From the NCBI RefSeq assembly GCF_035956715.1, contig NZ_CP108381.1, forward strand, positions 6,046,001 to 6,110,000: DNA of 64,000 nt, read 5' to 3'. This document shows positions 23,436 through 31,470 of the stretch, piece by piece. How positions within the stretch are numbered: position 1 is the stretch's first letter; every line of letters begins with the position of its first letter. Position numbers and translations under genes: made by a program. The notes beneath the pieces are model-generated. The model had not been told where the DNA came from. It saw only the letters and a list, made by a program, of their open reading frames with translations, and made no database searches. Origin of the DNA: Nocardia sp. NBC_01329. GTDB taxonomy: Bacteria > Actinomycetota > Actinomycetes > Mycobacteriales > Mycobacteriaceae.

Positions 23436-25018
23436 GCACGCTGCTGCGCACCGTGCACCCGGATGACTCGAAACCGGAATCGCTCCGCCGTGTGCTGCTC
23501 CGGACGTCGGCCGGGGCGGCCGTGCTGGCGACCCTGGCCGGGGCCTGGTACATCGATTTCGCGCCCGCCACTCTGTTCGACGGTCTCGACGAGATCGCCG
23601 CGCTACTGAACCGCATGCTGCCGCCACGGCTCGGCGACCCTGGCCGGGTTTCCGCCCTCGCCGTCGAGACACTGCTGATGGCGGTCCTCGGCACGGTCCT
23701 CGCCGCGGTCGTCTCGGTACCGCTGGCCTTCCTGGCCGCCCGCAACACCACACCGCACCCGGCCATCCACGGTGCGGCCCGGGCGGTGATCACCTTCTGC
23801 CGGGCGATGCCGGACCTGCTGTTCGCCGCGCTTTTCGTGCGGGCACTCGGTATCGGTGTCTTGCCCGGTGTACTCGCCCTCGCCCTGCATTCGATCGGGA
23901 TGCTGGGCAAACTCTTCGCCGACGCCATCGAGCAGACCGACCCCGGTCCACGCGAAGCGGTCCGCGCCACGGGGGTGGGCTATTTCCGGGAAATGCTCAA
24001 CTCGGTGGTACCGCAGGTGATCCCCGCGTGGATCGGCGCCTTCGTCTACCGCATCGATATCAATCTGCGGATGTCGGTGGTACTCGGATTCGTCGGCGCC
24101 GGTGGCATCGGATTCGCCCTCCAAGACGCCCTGCGCGGGCTGATCTACCCACGTGCGCTCGGAATCGTGGCCGTGATCCTGGTGATCATCGCTGCCATGG
24201 AAGTGCTCACCATCGTCATCCGGCGCATTCTGCTCACCCCCTCACGCTCCGGCCCACGCCGGGACCGGGCGACCCGCTTCACCTTCGGCGCGCTGGCGGC
24301 CGGCACCTGCGCCGCCGCACTGCTGGTCCTGGACATCGACCCGTGGACGCTGTTCACCTGGCCGTGGCAGTCGTTCGAGGTGTTCGGCCGAATGCTCCCA
24401 CCGGATTTCGGCGCGCTCGGCACCGACCTGTTCGACGCCGCACTGCAGACCGTCGCGATCGGCCTGGTGGCCACCGCGATCGGGGTGGTGCTGTCGGTAC
24501 CGCTCGGCATTCTCGCGGCGGCGAACGCGACCCCGCACCCGGTCGTCTACTGGGTCGCGCGGGCCTGGATCCTGGCGGTGCGCGCGGTACCCGAACTGAT
24601 CATCGCGGTGGTTTTCGTCGCCGCCCTCGGGCTCGGGCCGATCGCCGGAACCTGCGCGCTGGCGATCGGCTCCATCGGGTTCCTCGGCAAACTCGTCGCC
24701 GACGCGGTGGAGGAGATCGACCCCGGGCCGCTGGAGGCCGTGCGCGCGGTCGGCGGCGGCTGGTGGAAAACGCTGTTCGCCGCGGTAGTTCCGCAGGCGA
24801 TGCCGTCGATGATCGGCGCGGGCCTCTACCTGCTCGATGTGAACATCCGCACCTCGACCGTGCTGGGCATCGTCGGTGCGGGCGGAATCGGCTATCTGCT
24901 CTTCGAATCCATCCGCACCCTGAACTTCGATATCGCGGGCGCGATCGTGATCGTCGTCTTCGTCATCGTCTACACCATCGAAAGGTTGTCCGGATGGATA
25001 CGCTCACTCGTCGTGTGA
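23432..25018 (+). CDS. phnE: Phosphonate ABC transporter permease, two PhnE domains fused
   Basis: The 528-residue product is about twice the usual PhnE length (near 270). It contains two complete MetI-type permease domains in tandem. The EAA-like loops are KLFADAIEQTDPGPREAVRA in the first half and KLVADAVEEIDPGPLEAVRA in the second. Each is followed by a VPQ..P segment and LGFVGAGGIGFAL or LGIVGAGGIGYLL. Many phosphonate loci encode PhnE1 and PhnE2 as two genes; here they are joined by a short linker near residue 280. One polypeptide can thus supply both membrane halves of the transporter. The next gene overlaps its end by 25 nt. Confidence 0.93.
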   Translation: MSTLLRTVHPDDSKPESLRRVLLRTSAGAAVLATLAGAWYIDFAPATLFDGLDEIAALLNRMLPPRLGDPGRVSALAVETLLMAVLGTVLAAVVSVPLAFLAARNTTPHPAIHGAARAVITFCRAMPDLLFAALFVRALGIGVLPGVLALALHSIGMLGKLFADAIEQTDPGPREAVRATGVGYFREMLNSVVPQVIPAWIGAFVYRIDINLRMSVVLGFVGAGGIGFALQDALRGLIYPRALGIVAVILVIIAAMEVLTIVIRRILLTPSRSGPRRDRATRFTFGALAAGTCAAALLVLDIDPWTLFTWPWQSFEVFGRMLPPDFGALGTDLFDAALQTVAIGLVATAIGVVLSVPLGILAAANATPHPVVYWVARAWILAVRAVPELIIAVVFVAALGLGPIAGTCALAIGSIGFLGKLVADAVEEIDPGPLEAVRAVGGGWWKTLFAAVVPQAMPSMIGAGLYLLDVNIRTSTVLGIVGAGGIGYLLFESIRTLNFDIAGAIVIVVFVIVYTIERLSGWIRSLVV

Positions 25019-26007
25019 CCCGCGCGGCCGTCTGGTCGGAAACCGGCGTGGAACTGCGCGAAGTCGAGCTGCCCGAACCCGGGCCCGGGGAACTGCTGGT
25101 GCGGGTGGACCTGGCCACGGTCTGCGGTAGCGATCTGCACACCGTGGCCGGTCGCCGCCCGGCGCCGGCGCCTTCGATCCTCGGACACGAAGCGGTCGGC
25201 CGGGTGGTGGCGATGGGGCCGGATACCGACCACGAGATAGGGGAGCGCGTGGTCTGGTCGGTGACCGCGGCGTGCGGCCGCTGTGCCCGGTGCCGTCGCG
25301 GATTCACCGCCAAATGCGAACGCGTCCGCAAGGTCGGGCACGAGGCCTTCACCGGCGATTGGCCGCTCTCGGGCGGCTATGCCGAACATATTCTGCTGCC
25401 CGCGGGGATCGCGGCGGTCGTGGTACCGGACCGGGTTCCCGACGCCGTCGCCGCGCCCGCCGGTTGTGCGACGGCGACCGTGATGGCCGCTCTCGAGGCC
25501 GCCGGTGACCCGACCGGCCGGCGTGTACTGGTCTGCGGCGCCGGAATGCTGGGTATCACCGCTGTCGCCGCCTGCTCGGAGCGAGGCGCCGAGGTACTGA
25601 TCACCGACCCTCACCCGGAACGGCTGGAACTCGCCCGCCGCTTCGGCGGCACCCCCGACAGCGGCGGCCCGGTGGATCTCGCCTTCGATTTCTCCGGCTC
25701 GGCGGCGGCTGTCACCGCGGCCCTGCACCGGCTGGATCTCGGTGGAACACTGGTGCTCGCAGGTTCGGTCGCTCCCGGCCCCACGGTGTCGCTCGACCCG
25801 GAGGCCGCTGTCCGCGGCTGGTTGACGGTCACCGGTGTGCACAATTACGAACCGCGCCATCTGTCCAGCGCGGTGGAGTTCCTCACCCGCACCCACGACT
25901 CACTGCCGTGGCGCGACCTGGTCGCGGATCCGGTCGGGCTCGACGCGATAGCCGCGGTCTTCGCTCCGCCGCCCCGCGCGATCCTGCGCGCGGCTGTCTC
26001 CCCCTGA
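24994..26007 (+). CDS. Zinc-dependent alcohol dehydrogenase linked to phosphonate catabolism
   Basis: ATG 24994 (MDTLTRRVTRAAVWSETGVE), with AAAGG upstream, overlaps phnE by 25 nt. The 337-residue MDR protein has catalytic zinc ligands in TVCGSDLHT and GHEAVGRVV. Structural zinc cysteines are in CGRCARCRRGFTAKC and the Rossmann motif is VLVCGAGMLG. The family, sometimes listed as phosphonate catabolism associated alcohol dehydrogenase, recurs in phn operons, where it may oxidise a phosphonate-derived alcohol or act on its aldehyde. Being in the same operon as PhnDCE and a phosphonatase-like hydrolase supports that role. The exact substrate is unknown. Confidence 0.88.
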   Translation: MDTLTRRVTRAAVWSETGVELREVELPEPGPGELLVRVDLATVCGSDLHTVAGRRPAPAPSILGHEAVGRVVAMGPDTDHEIGERVVWSVTAACGRCARCRRGFTAKCERVRKVGHEAFTGDWPLSGGYAEHILLPAGIAAVVVPDRVPDAVAAPAGCATATVMAALEAAGDPTGRRVLVCGAGMLGITAVAACSERGAEVLITDPHPERLELARRFGGTPDSGGPVDLAFDFSGSAAAVTAALHRLDLGGTLVLAGSVAPGPTVSLDPEAAVRGWLTVTGVHNYEPRHLSSAVEFLTRTHDSLPWRDLVADPVGLDAIAAVFAPPPRAILRAAVSP

Positions 26008-26101
26008 CCGGGGGCCGGGTGTGATGTCCGCGGGGTCGCCGCGTCGAGACCGGGAGTGGGGAACATCCACGAGAAGAGCCACGCTGAGCGGTTACCGGTC
26101 C

Positions 26102-26476
26102 TTACTGGCCGTTCGGCCGGCGGCCCAGCAGGTCGTAGACCAGCACCCCGGCGGGGTCGTACCAGCCGCCCGGCCCCTGGGTGTAGAGCAGGTTTCCCTC
26201 GGCGTCGTACCACGCGCCGTCGCGCAGGGTCGAGCCCTCGGCGTCGGTTCCGGCGTGGACATCGTCGGCGCGGGCCTGGATCTGTTCCCGGAGCTTCGGG
26301 TCGATATCGTCCACCGATCCTGGATCGGGAGCGGTGGCGCGGGCTTCGCGTTGGGCGGCGTCCAGTTGGTCGAATGATGCGCGGGCGCGCGCGAGGTGTT
26401 CGGGGGTGGGGGTGAGTCCGAGGGCTTCGGCTTCTTCGCGGCTGTAGTAGGTGCGGCCGCCGATCTGTTCGGGCAT
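26102..26476 (-). CDS. Small protein with WYD repeats, ESX/ART-cassette companion
   Basis: ATG 26476 has an AAGGAG site (revealed by TCTCCTT on the plus strand). The 124-residue protein begins MPEQIGGRTYYSREEAEALG and has an acidic helical middle. It ends in two short repeats, WYDAEGNLLYTQG and WYDPAGVLVYDLL. The same C-terminal repeats appear in the gene at 27385-27738, and its N-terminus resembles the partner of the ART toxin at 8881. It follows a truncated WXG100 gene by 12 bp. No known domain was recognised. Context suggests an immunity or chaperone role for secreted toxins. Confidence 0.75.
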   Translation of the reverse strand: MPEQIGGRTYYSREEAEALGLTPTPEHLARARASFDQLDAAQREARATAPDPGSVDDIDPKLREQIQARADDVHAGTDAEGSTLRDGAWYDAEGNLLYTQGPGGWYDPAGVLVYDLLGRRPNGQ

Positions 26477-26488
26477 GACAGTGTCTCC

Positions 26489-26728
26489 TTACGGAAGGGG
26501 GGCGAGTTCGACGATGACCTTGCCGTTTTCGTCGATATATGCTTCCTGCCATCCGGCGGAGAACGACGCGGCGGCAGGGCCACCCCAGTAGGCGGCCATC
26601 CCGTCGATTTCGTGGTCCAGCTGCCGGAACCCGCCGCCCACGGTGCTGGCGATCTGCCGCAAGAACGCTCCCGCGTCCATCAGCGCCATTTCCGACACGG
26701 ACACAGAGTCCGGTAGTGGTGTCGTCAA
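26489..26728 (-). CDS. Truncated WXG100-like protein
   Basis: The 79-residue product has the first helix (MALMDAGAFLRQIASTVGGG) and a WXG-type turn, YWGGPAAASFSAGWQEAYID. It then ends abruptly at ENGKVIVELAPLP, where a full family member would have a second long helix. The tail has strand-like rather than helical character. It is either a decayed gene or a deliberately short variant. It is cotranscribed with the WYD-repeat gene 12 bp downstream. Confidence 0.65.
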   Translation of the reverse strand: MTTPLPDSVSVSEMALMDAGAFLRQIASTVGGGFRQLDHEIDGMAAYWGGPAAASFSAGWQEAYIDENGKVIVELAPLP

Positions 26729-26856
26729 GATCCCTCAATTCTTTCCTGAGTCAATTATGGTTACCGATCCTCACAAATGCCCTGGACGCGGCGCGCGCCG
26801 GGACGGTTCCAGACATCGGACGAACACAGGCGAACAGCCGGCGCCCCAGGTGAGGG

Positions 26857-27372
26857 ATGCGCGAGGAGGGGCACTGTGTTCACCGCGAATCGGCGCCAAT
26901 GCCGAGCCGAGCTCCGAGATCGTGCGGGTGGCACGGTTTCCGGATCCCCGGTAGCTCAGTTCCTCCGCGCGGCATCAGCGTTCGGGCGGACATCAGAGGC
27001 ATACCGCTGACTCCGGAAGAACAGCGCCACGCCGACGCGCTGAACCAGGCCCTTGCCAAGTTGCCCTCCTATGAGGGACCGCTGGTTCGTCATGCCGGCC
27101 TGGACCCCCAAGAGTTGGAGCGCTACGTGCCGGGAAAGCCGGTCACCGAACACGGATTCCCATACAGCACCCTCAAACCCGACGGCATCAACCCGCAATT
27201 CGTTTCTAGTCAGAACACCGAGTTCCAGATCGTGAGCAAGACCGGCAAGCCGGTCGGGCAGTACGCCACACGCCCCGACGAAGTGATGTTTCCATCCGGG
27301 ACAGGATTCATGGTGCACGACAAGATCGTGCTCCCGAATGGGCGCGTCATCATTCAGATGACCGAGATCTAA
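26857..27372 (+). pseudogene. Fragment of an ESX-linked ADP-ribosyltransferase toxin
   Basis: From about 27020 the frame encodes HADALNQALAKLPSYEGPLV, close to DALNQALSKLPNYEGQVV of the intact toxin at 7369. The Arg (LVRHAGL), an STS-like YST and a glutamate in RPDEVMFPSG are recognisable. The first Glu of the ExE pair is replaced by Pro, so catalysis is doubtful. The N-terminal ESX-like region and the start of the catalytic domain are missing; residues before about 45 look non-coding. It is followed 12 bp later by the WYD-repeat partner gene, mirroring the intact cassette. Confidence 0.75.
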
Positions 27373-27384
27373 GGAGTACCCGCT

Positions 27385-27738
27385 GTGTTCGAACGATTCA
27401 CCGGCCGCAAGAAGCCACTGCTGACCGGCGAGGACTATTTCAACAGTGACGAATACGTCCGTAACCAGGCGATATTCGACCAGTTCAACGTCGAGATCCG
27501 CGAAGCGCGCGCCGCCACCGCGGCCAACCCTGGCCCGGACCTCAACCCTGAAACGATGGCTGAGCTGCAAGCCCGTGCCGACGAGATGCTCACCTCGGAG
27601 AAGCGGAATTGGACCTACGACGCGGATCACTGGTACGACGGCGAAGGCAACATCATCTACAGTCGAGGCGCCGACGGGTGGTATGACACCGCAGGAGTCC
27701 GGGTCTACGACCTGGTGTACAACCGGGTCACTCGGTAG
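27385..27738 (+). CDS. Small WYD-repeat protein, partner of the ART fragment
   Basis: GTG 27385 follows an AAGGAG site and lies 12 nt after the ART fragment. The 117-residue protein has a basic N-terminus (MFERFTGRKKPLLTGEDYFN), then an acidic helical region with REARAATAANPGPDLNPE and AELQARADEML. Two repeats, WYDGEGNIIYSRG and WYDTAGVRVYDLV, follow. The middle and end match the gene at 26102-26476 (QIQARADDV, WYDAEGNLLY). The reading frame is intact although the toxin is not, as expected of a retained immunity gene. Function inferred from context only. Confidence 0.78.
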   Translation: MFERFTGRKKPLLTGEDYFNSDEYVRNQAIFDQFNVEIREARAATAANPGPDLNPETMAELQARADEMLTSEKRNWTYDADHWYDGEGNIIYSRGADGWYDTAGVRVYDLVYNRVTR

Positions 27739-27742
27739 AAAC

Positions 27743-27772
27743 CATGGCTCCTTCGCACGCGAAGGAGCCATG
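27743..27772. terminator. Strong hairpin after the WYD-repeat gene
   Basis: Perfect 14-nt arms, CATGGCTCCTTCGC and GCGAAGGAGCCATG, follow the stop codon by 4 bp. No T-run follows, as usual in actinobacterial intrinsic terminators. It marks the end of the ART-fragment island transcript. Confidence 0.7.
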
Positions 27773-28110
27773 TGATCAAGACCTTGATGGCGCTGGAGCA
27801 CTCATCTTTCAGCGGGTTCCCGCGTCGTGAACAGATGGTGCCCCAGCACACCGCGGGAAAGGACCCTCGTCGCCGACCCGGGCCGGTTGCCGCCGAAGCC
27901 GGTGGGGTCGGGTAGTGGCCGGCCAGATCGACGCGGGCTCGGGTGCAGATCGCGCTGTACCTGGATGCACTGCTCCAGGTACTCCATAGCCTCGTCCTGG
28001 TCGCTTGCGCCACAAATACGCGAACACCTGGCGGAAGGCGACGCGAGTGGTCACGAATCAGCTCATGAACACTGCGCTTCGGCCTTGACGACCGAGCTCG
28101 CCGAGATGGT
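27773..28110. other. Unresolved stretch, possible gene debris
   Basis: A minus-strand frame over 27802-27987 contains MEYLEQCIQVQRDLHP, which reads like real protein, but the rest loses coding character and another frame continues with ARVDLAGHYPTPPAS. This suggests a frameshifted remnant of an unidentified gene. I cannot name the family. Confidence 0.3.
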
Positions 28111-28464
28111 TCAGGGCCATCGGAAGTCGTCGGGCCGATCGGTCCAGATCTCCGACCAGTTCCACAGCGGTTGCAGGGCTTCCCCGAGACGGACTCCGGC
28201 GACGGTCAGTTCGTAGGAGCCTTTCGGGCCGTGCTTCTCCAGCAGCCCGGCTCCCTGGAGTTGCTGGAGCCGGTTCGACAACATGCTCGACGAACAGTTA
28301 CCCATCCGCCGCCGCAGCTCCAAAAACCCCAGCGGCCCGGGTTCGAGTTCCCACAGCACCCGCAGCGTCCATCGCTGCCCCAGTAGATCGATCACCGCTA
28401 GGACCGATGCGTTGCCGGACTCGTCGGCTGCCTCGGCCCGGTCGCGATCATTTGCGCTTCTCAT
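28111..28464 (-). CDS. HxlR-family transcriptional regulator
   Basis: ATG 28464 (MRSANDRDRAEAADES) gives 117 residues; the frame is open upstream across the divergent promoter. The winged-helix core is AVIDLLGQRWTLRVLWELEP, FLELRRRMGNCSSSMLSNRL and LEKHGPKGSYELTVAGVRLG. It keeps the family's Gly-x-x-Trp-x-x-x-x-Leu start but the usual sensing Cys near the N-terminus is absent. It is divergent from an SDR gene with an inverted repeat between them, so it likely controls that gene and itself. Confidence 0.9.
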   Translation of the reverse strand: MRSANDRDRAEAADESGNASVLAVIDLLGQRWTLRVLWELEPGPLGFLELRRRMGNCSSSMLSNRLQQLQGAGLLEKHGPKGSYELTVAGVRLGEALQPLWNWSEIWTDRPDDFRWP

Positions 28465-28467
28465 TTC

Positions 28468-28486
28468 GAAGCACCATAGTTGCTTC
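28468..28486. promoter_or_regulatory. Likely HxlR operator
   Basis: GAAGCA and TGCTTC form an inverted repeat with a 7-bp spacer immediately 5' of the regulator start. A third half-site, AGAAGC, is at 28493-28498. TATGGT, read on the minus strand inside the spacer, could be the regulator's -10 box, which the bound protein would cover. Confidence 0.6.
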
Positions 28487-28525
28487 TCTATCAGAAGCGT
28501 TCGGGCCGAGTGAGGAGAACACCCG

Positions 28526-29287
28526 ATGGACCTTGTGGACACGTCCCCGCGGCGAATCGTGCTGGTGACAGGCGCCTCCCGCGGCATCGGTGCCGCCACC
28601 GCCCAGCAGTTGGCCGGTCCCGACATCCATGTTCTGGTGAACTACCGCGAGAAGCTCAAACGAGCGCAGACGGTCGTGGACGCGATCACCGGCGCCGGCG
28701 GCAGCGCCTCGGCGGTCGGGGCGGACCTGTCCGACGACACCGCGGTTACCGAAATGGTCGACCACATCCGCGACCGATTCGGCCGTCTCGACGCGCTCGT
28801 GCTCAATGCCTCGGGCGGACTCGAACGCGGCGCCGACCCCGGCTACGCTCTGCGCCTGAACCGCGACGCCCAGGTCCGGCTCGCCACCCTTGCCCTACCT
28901 CTGATGCCGCCCGGCGGGCGGATCGTGTTCGTCACCAGTCACCAGGCCCACTTCCACGCCGGCGGTGGTCCTCTGCCCGACGGATACGAGCCGATCGCCG
29001 CGAGCAAACGCGCCGGTGAGGACGCTTTGCGCGCTCTCATCCCCGAATTCGGCGACCGCGGCGTCGGGTTCGTTGTCGTCTCCGGCGACATGATCGACGG
29101 GACAATCGTCATCCGACTCCTGGAACGCCGGGACCCCGACGCGGTCGCCGCCCGCCGAACTCACGGCCCACTGCCCACCGTCGACGATTTCGCCGCGGCC
29201 ATCGTCGCCGCGCTCGATGCCGCCGCCGCTGACGGACACACCTTCCTTGTCGGTGGGCACGACTACCTCACCACGACGACACACTGA
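28526..29287 (+). CDS. SDR-family oxidoreductase
   Basis: GAGGAG precedes ATG 28526. The 253-residue Rossmann protein has TGASRGIGAAT (cofactor loop), NASGGLERG in place of the classical NNAG, and VTSHQAHF around the catalytic Ser. The YxxxK site appears as YEPIAASKRAGE, with longer than usual spacing between Tyr and Lys; ASK is conserved. Related SDRs are annotated only as putative reductases. It is likely regulated by the divergent HxlR protein. The substrate is unknown. Confidence 0.85.
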   Translation: MDLVDTSPRRIVLVTGASRGIGAATAQQLAGPDIHVLVNYREKLKRAQTVVDAITGAGGSASAVGADLSDDTAVTEMVDHIRDRFGRLDALVLNASGGLERGADPGYALRLNRDAQVRLATLALPLMPPGGRIVFVTSHQAHFHAGGGPLPDGYEPIAASKRAGEDALRALIPEFGDRGVGFVVVSGDMIDGTIVIRLLERRDPDAVAARRTHGPLPTVDDFAAAIVAALDAAAADGHTFLVGGHDYLTTTTH

Positions 29288-29459
29288 GCCAAAGCGTGTC
29301 GCGGGAGATCTGACCGAGGGCTCCCATCCGGCCGGTGAGGAGTTCCGGTTGCGGGAACGGGCTGGTTGTGGCTCGATGAGCTGGCGTTGTCGATCGATTG
29401 CGCGAGGTTTGCCGTCCGGCGTCCGTCGGCGCGGGCCGCGGACACCAAGGAGTTCGACC

Positions 29460-30572
29460 ATGACAATCGGGTATGTCTGGAACACGATCTACGGATGGGC
29501 CGACACCGGTTCGGGAAGTCTGTTCCCCGCCGATGCGACCACCGGACTCCAGCCGATAGGTCACCATGTGGCCCACCCCGACACAAAACGCCGGTTCCAC
29601 GAGTTGGTGGCCGTTTCGGGACTGCTGGACCGGCTGCGACCGGTCCGCGCGGTTCCGGCCACCGAGGCGGATATCCTCCGGGTGCACACCGCCGAGCACC
29701 TGGCCCGGATCGAGGAGGAGAGCCTTCAGCCGAAGGGCGGCGACGCCGGTGATGGTTGTTCGCCGTTCGGGCGCGGCGGCTACGAGATCGCGGTGCTGTC
29801 GGCGGGTGGCGCGATCCAGCTCGTCGATCAGGTTGTCTCCCGGACCGTCGACACCGGGTACGCGCTGGTCAATCCGCCGGGGCATCATGCCTACCGCGCG
29901 AGCGGTATGGGGTTCTGTATTTTCAACAACGTTTCGGTAGCCGCCGCGTATGCCAGGGAAGTCCTCGGGGTCGAGCGGGTGGCCGTGGTGGACTGGGATG
30001 TCCACCACGGCAACGGTACGCAGGAGATCTGGTACAGCGATCCGTCGGTGCTCACGATCTCCCTGCACCAGCATCTGTGTTTTCCGCCGAACTCCGGATA
30101 CCGCGAGGAGCGGGGTACGGTTGCGGGGGAGGGCTTTTCGATAAACATTCCGCTTCCGCCCGGCAGCGGTAACGCCGCCTATGCGCATGCCATGGACCAG
30201 GTCGTGCTTCCGGCGCTGCGGGAGTTCCGGCCGGAACTGATCCTGGTGGCGTCCGGATTCGATGCGGGCATCATGGATCCGCTGGCCCGTCAGATGGTCA
30301 CCAGTGCCGGGTTCGCGCAGCTCACCCGGCGAGTACTGGATGTGGCGGCCGAACTCTGCGAGGGACGTATCGCGTTCGTCCAGGAAGGCGGGTACAGCCC
30401 GCATTATGTTCCGTTCTGCGGGCTGGCGGTGCTGCGCGAGATGCTCGGTGACCCTTACGAAGCCGATCCGTACGCGCCGATCGTGTCGTCGCAGGGCGGG
30501 GACGTGCTGCTGGATCACGAGGCGGCGGCCATCCGGGCGGCGATTCCCGGAGTTGCGCCGGCATCGTCCTGA
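29460..30572 (+). CDS. Class II histone-deacetylase-like amidohydrolase
   Basis: AAGGAG precedes ATG 29460, giving 370 residues. Arginase-deacetylase fold motifs are all present: RVHTAEHLARIEE, the proton-relay histidines in NPPGHHAYRASGMGFCIFNN, metal ligands Asp and His in VVDWDVHHGNGTQ, the later Asp in LVASGFDAGIMDPL, and VQEGGYSPHYVP. Bacterial members deacetylate acetylpolyamines or acetylated small molecules and some proteins using zinc. It stands alone between an SDR and an NTF2-like gene, so the context does not point to a substrate. Confidence 0.92.
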   Translation: MTIGYVWNTIYGWADTGSGSLFPADATTGLQPIGHHVAHPDTKRRFHELVAVSGLLDRLRPVRAVPATEADILRVHTAEHLARIEEESLQPKGGDAGDGCSPFGRGGYEIAVLSAGGAIQLVDQVVSRTVDTGYALVNPPGHHAYRASGMGFCIFNNVSVAAAYAREVLGVERVAVVDWDVHHGNGTQEIWYSDPSVLTISLHQHLCFPPNSGYREERGTVAGEGFSINIPLPPGSGNAAYAHAMDQVVLPALREFRPELILVASGFDAGIMDPLARQMVTSAGFAQLTRRVLDVAAELCEGRIAFVQEGGYSPHYVPFCGLAVLREMLGDPYEADPYAPIVSSQGGDVLLDHEAAAIRAAIPGVAPASS

Positions 30573-30743
30573 GCGCTGATCGGGTCCACTCACGAGGCCG
30601 GTCCGCCGGTGGCTTCGGTGCCGGATCGGCGGAAGCAGCGCTGTGACGAGATACCGGGCGCGGGGCGCGGGGTTCCACTGCTGTGTGCTCGCAGTAATTC
30701 GAAACCCGTTCCCTTGCTGGGGATCTCACCGAGGAGTTGGCTA

Positions 30744-31127
30744 ATGGCGTCCGTCCGGCAGGCCGTGGAGGACTACTACGAATACGTCGACTCCGGCCGT
30801 TTGGCCGACGCCGTGCAGTTGATGACCGAGGACGTGTCGCTGACCTTCGCCAATGCCGAACGGGTGACCGGCCGGGAAGCGGCGAGCGCCTCCATCCGGT
30901 TCGTGCTCGACCAGTGCACCAAGATCCAGCACAGTGTCTTCCATTGGATCGAACCGCAGACGGCAGCGGACGGGACGACGGAGGTCCTCTTCGAGATCCG
31001 TATCCACTACTGGTTGAAGAGCGGTAGGGAACTCGATATCCCCGGAGCGGTGTACGCGAGCTTCGATTCAGACAACCAGTGCACCGAGCAACGGCTCTAC
31101 GGCGATCTCACCGAGGTGTTCGCCTGA
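30744..31127 (+). CDS. NTF2/SnoaL-like protein
   Basis: GAGGAG precedes ATG 30744; the earlier in-frame start at 30609 is less likely. The 127-residue protein has the cone-shaped NTF2-like fold: N-terminal helix VRQAVEDYYEYVDSGRLADA, then EDVSLTFANAERVTGREA and beta strands ending ELDIPGAVYASF. Related proteins are either ketosteroid-isomerase-like enzymes or simple binding proteins. No catalytic residues can be assigned with certainty. It is followed by an exceptionally strong hairpin. Confidence 0.8.
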   Translation: MASVRQAVEDYYEYVDSGRLADAVQLMTEDVSLTFANAERVTGREAASASIRFVLDQCTKIQHSVFHWIEPQTAADGTTEVLFEIRIHYWLKSGRELDIPGAVYASFDSDNQCTEQRLYGDLTEVFA

Positions 31128-31132
31128 TTCCG

Positions 31133-31176
31133 CTGCACATGGTGCGCTGATACGTCTGCACATGGTGCGCTGATAC
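31133..31176. repeat. Two 21-bp perfect direct repeats
   Basis: The 21-bp units at 31133-31153 and 31156-31176 are identical and separated by 2 bp. Both contain CACATGGTGCGCTGATAC. The second unit runs into the left arm of the hairpin at 31167-31223, whose arms also carry GCGCTGATAC. The direct repeat seems to be a duplication of the hairpin's edge. Confidence 0.8.
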
Positions 31177-31223
31177 ATCGATGGCTCGGACCCGACCGGT
31201 CCGAGCCATCGATGTATCAGCGC
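31167..31223. terminator. Perfect 26-bp-stem hairpin
   Basis: The arms at 31167-31192 and 31198-31223 are exact reverse complements with a 5-nt loop CGACC. The stem includes TGATACATCGATGGCTCGGA. It begins 40 bp after the NTF2-like stop. It works on paper as a terminator in both directions, but so long a perfect stem is unusual and may be a mobile palindrome. The remaining bases to 31470 look like the promoter region of the small-peptide genes. Confidence 0.75.
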
Positions 31224-31470
31224 CGATTCATTTCCGGCCGGTGAAGTCGAGAACAGGCCGGTTCCTCGCTGTGGGAGCTCGGCCGCGCGCCCAGCTCGGT
31301 TGCCACAAGATTGCCAGTTTCTGTAACTCGAATTAAGAGGAAGTTCTTGCGGGAAAACTGGTCGCTTGATATGTTGCCTGGGTCACCGTCGGACACCACG
31401 GTCGGTGACCGTCCTCCCGGCCCTGAGCCGAATCTATGAGGACGACTCAACCCACTCTAGGAGTTTCACT

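Noticed and set aside
26940..26990. Possible tRNA because of GGTAGCTCAGTTC
   Set aside because: Only the D-arm-like string matches. No acceptor stem, anticodon arm or correctly spaced T-arm could be built around it.
27802..27987. 61-residue minus-strand ORF containing YLEQCIQVQRDLHP
   Set aside because: Coding signal is confined to a few dozen bases and shifts frame. Treated as debris and not annotated as a gene.
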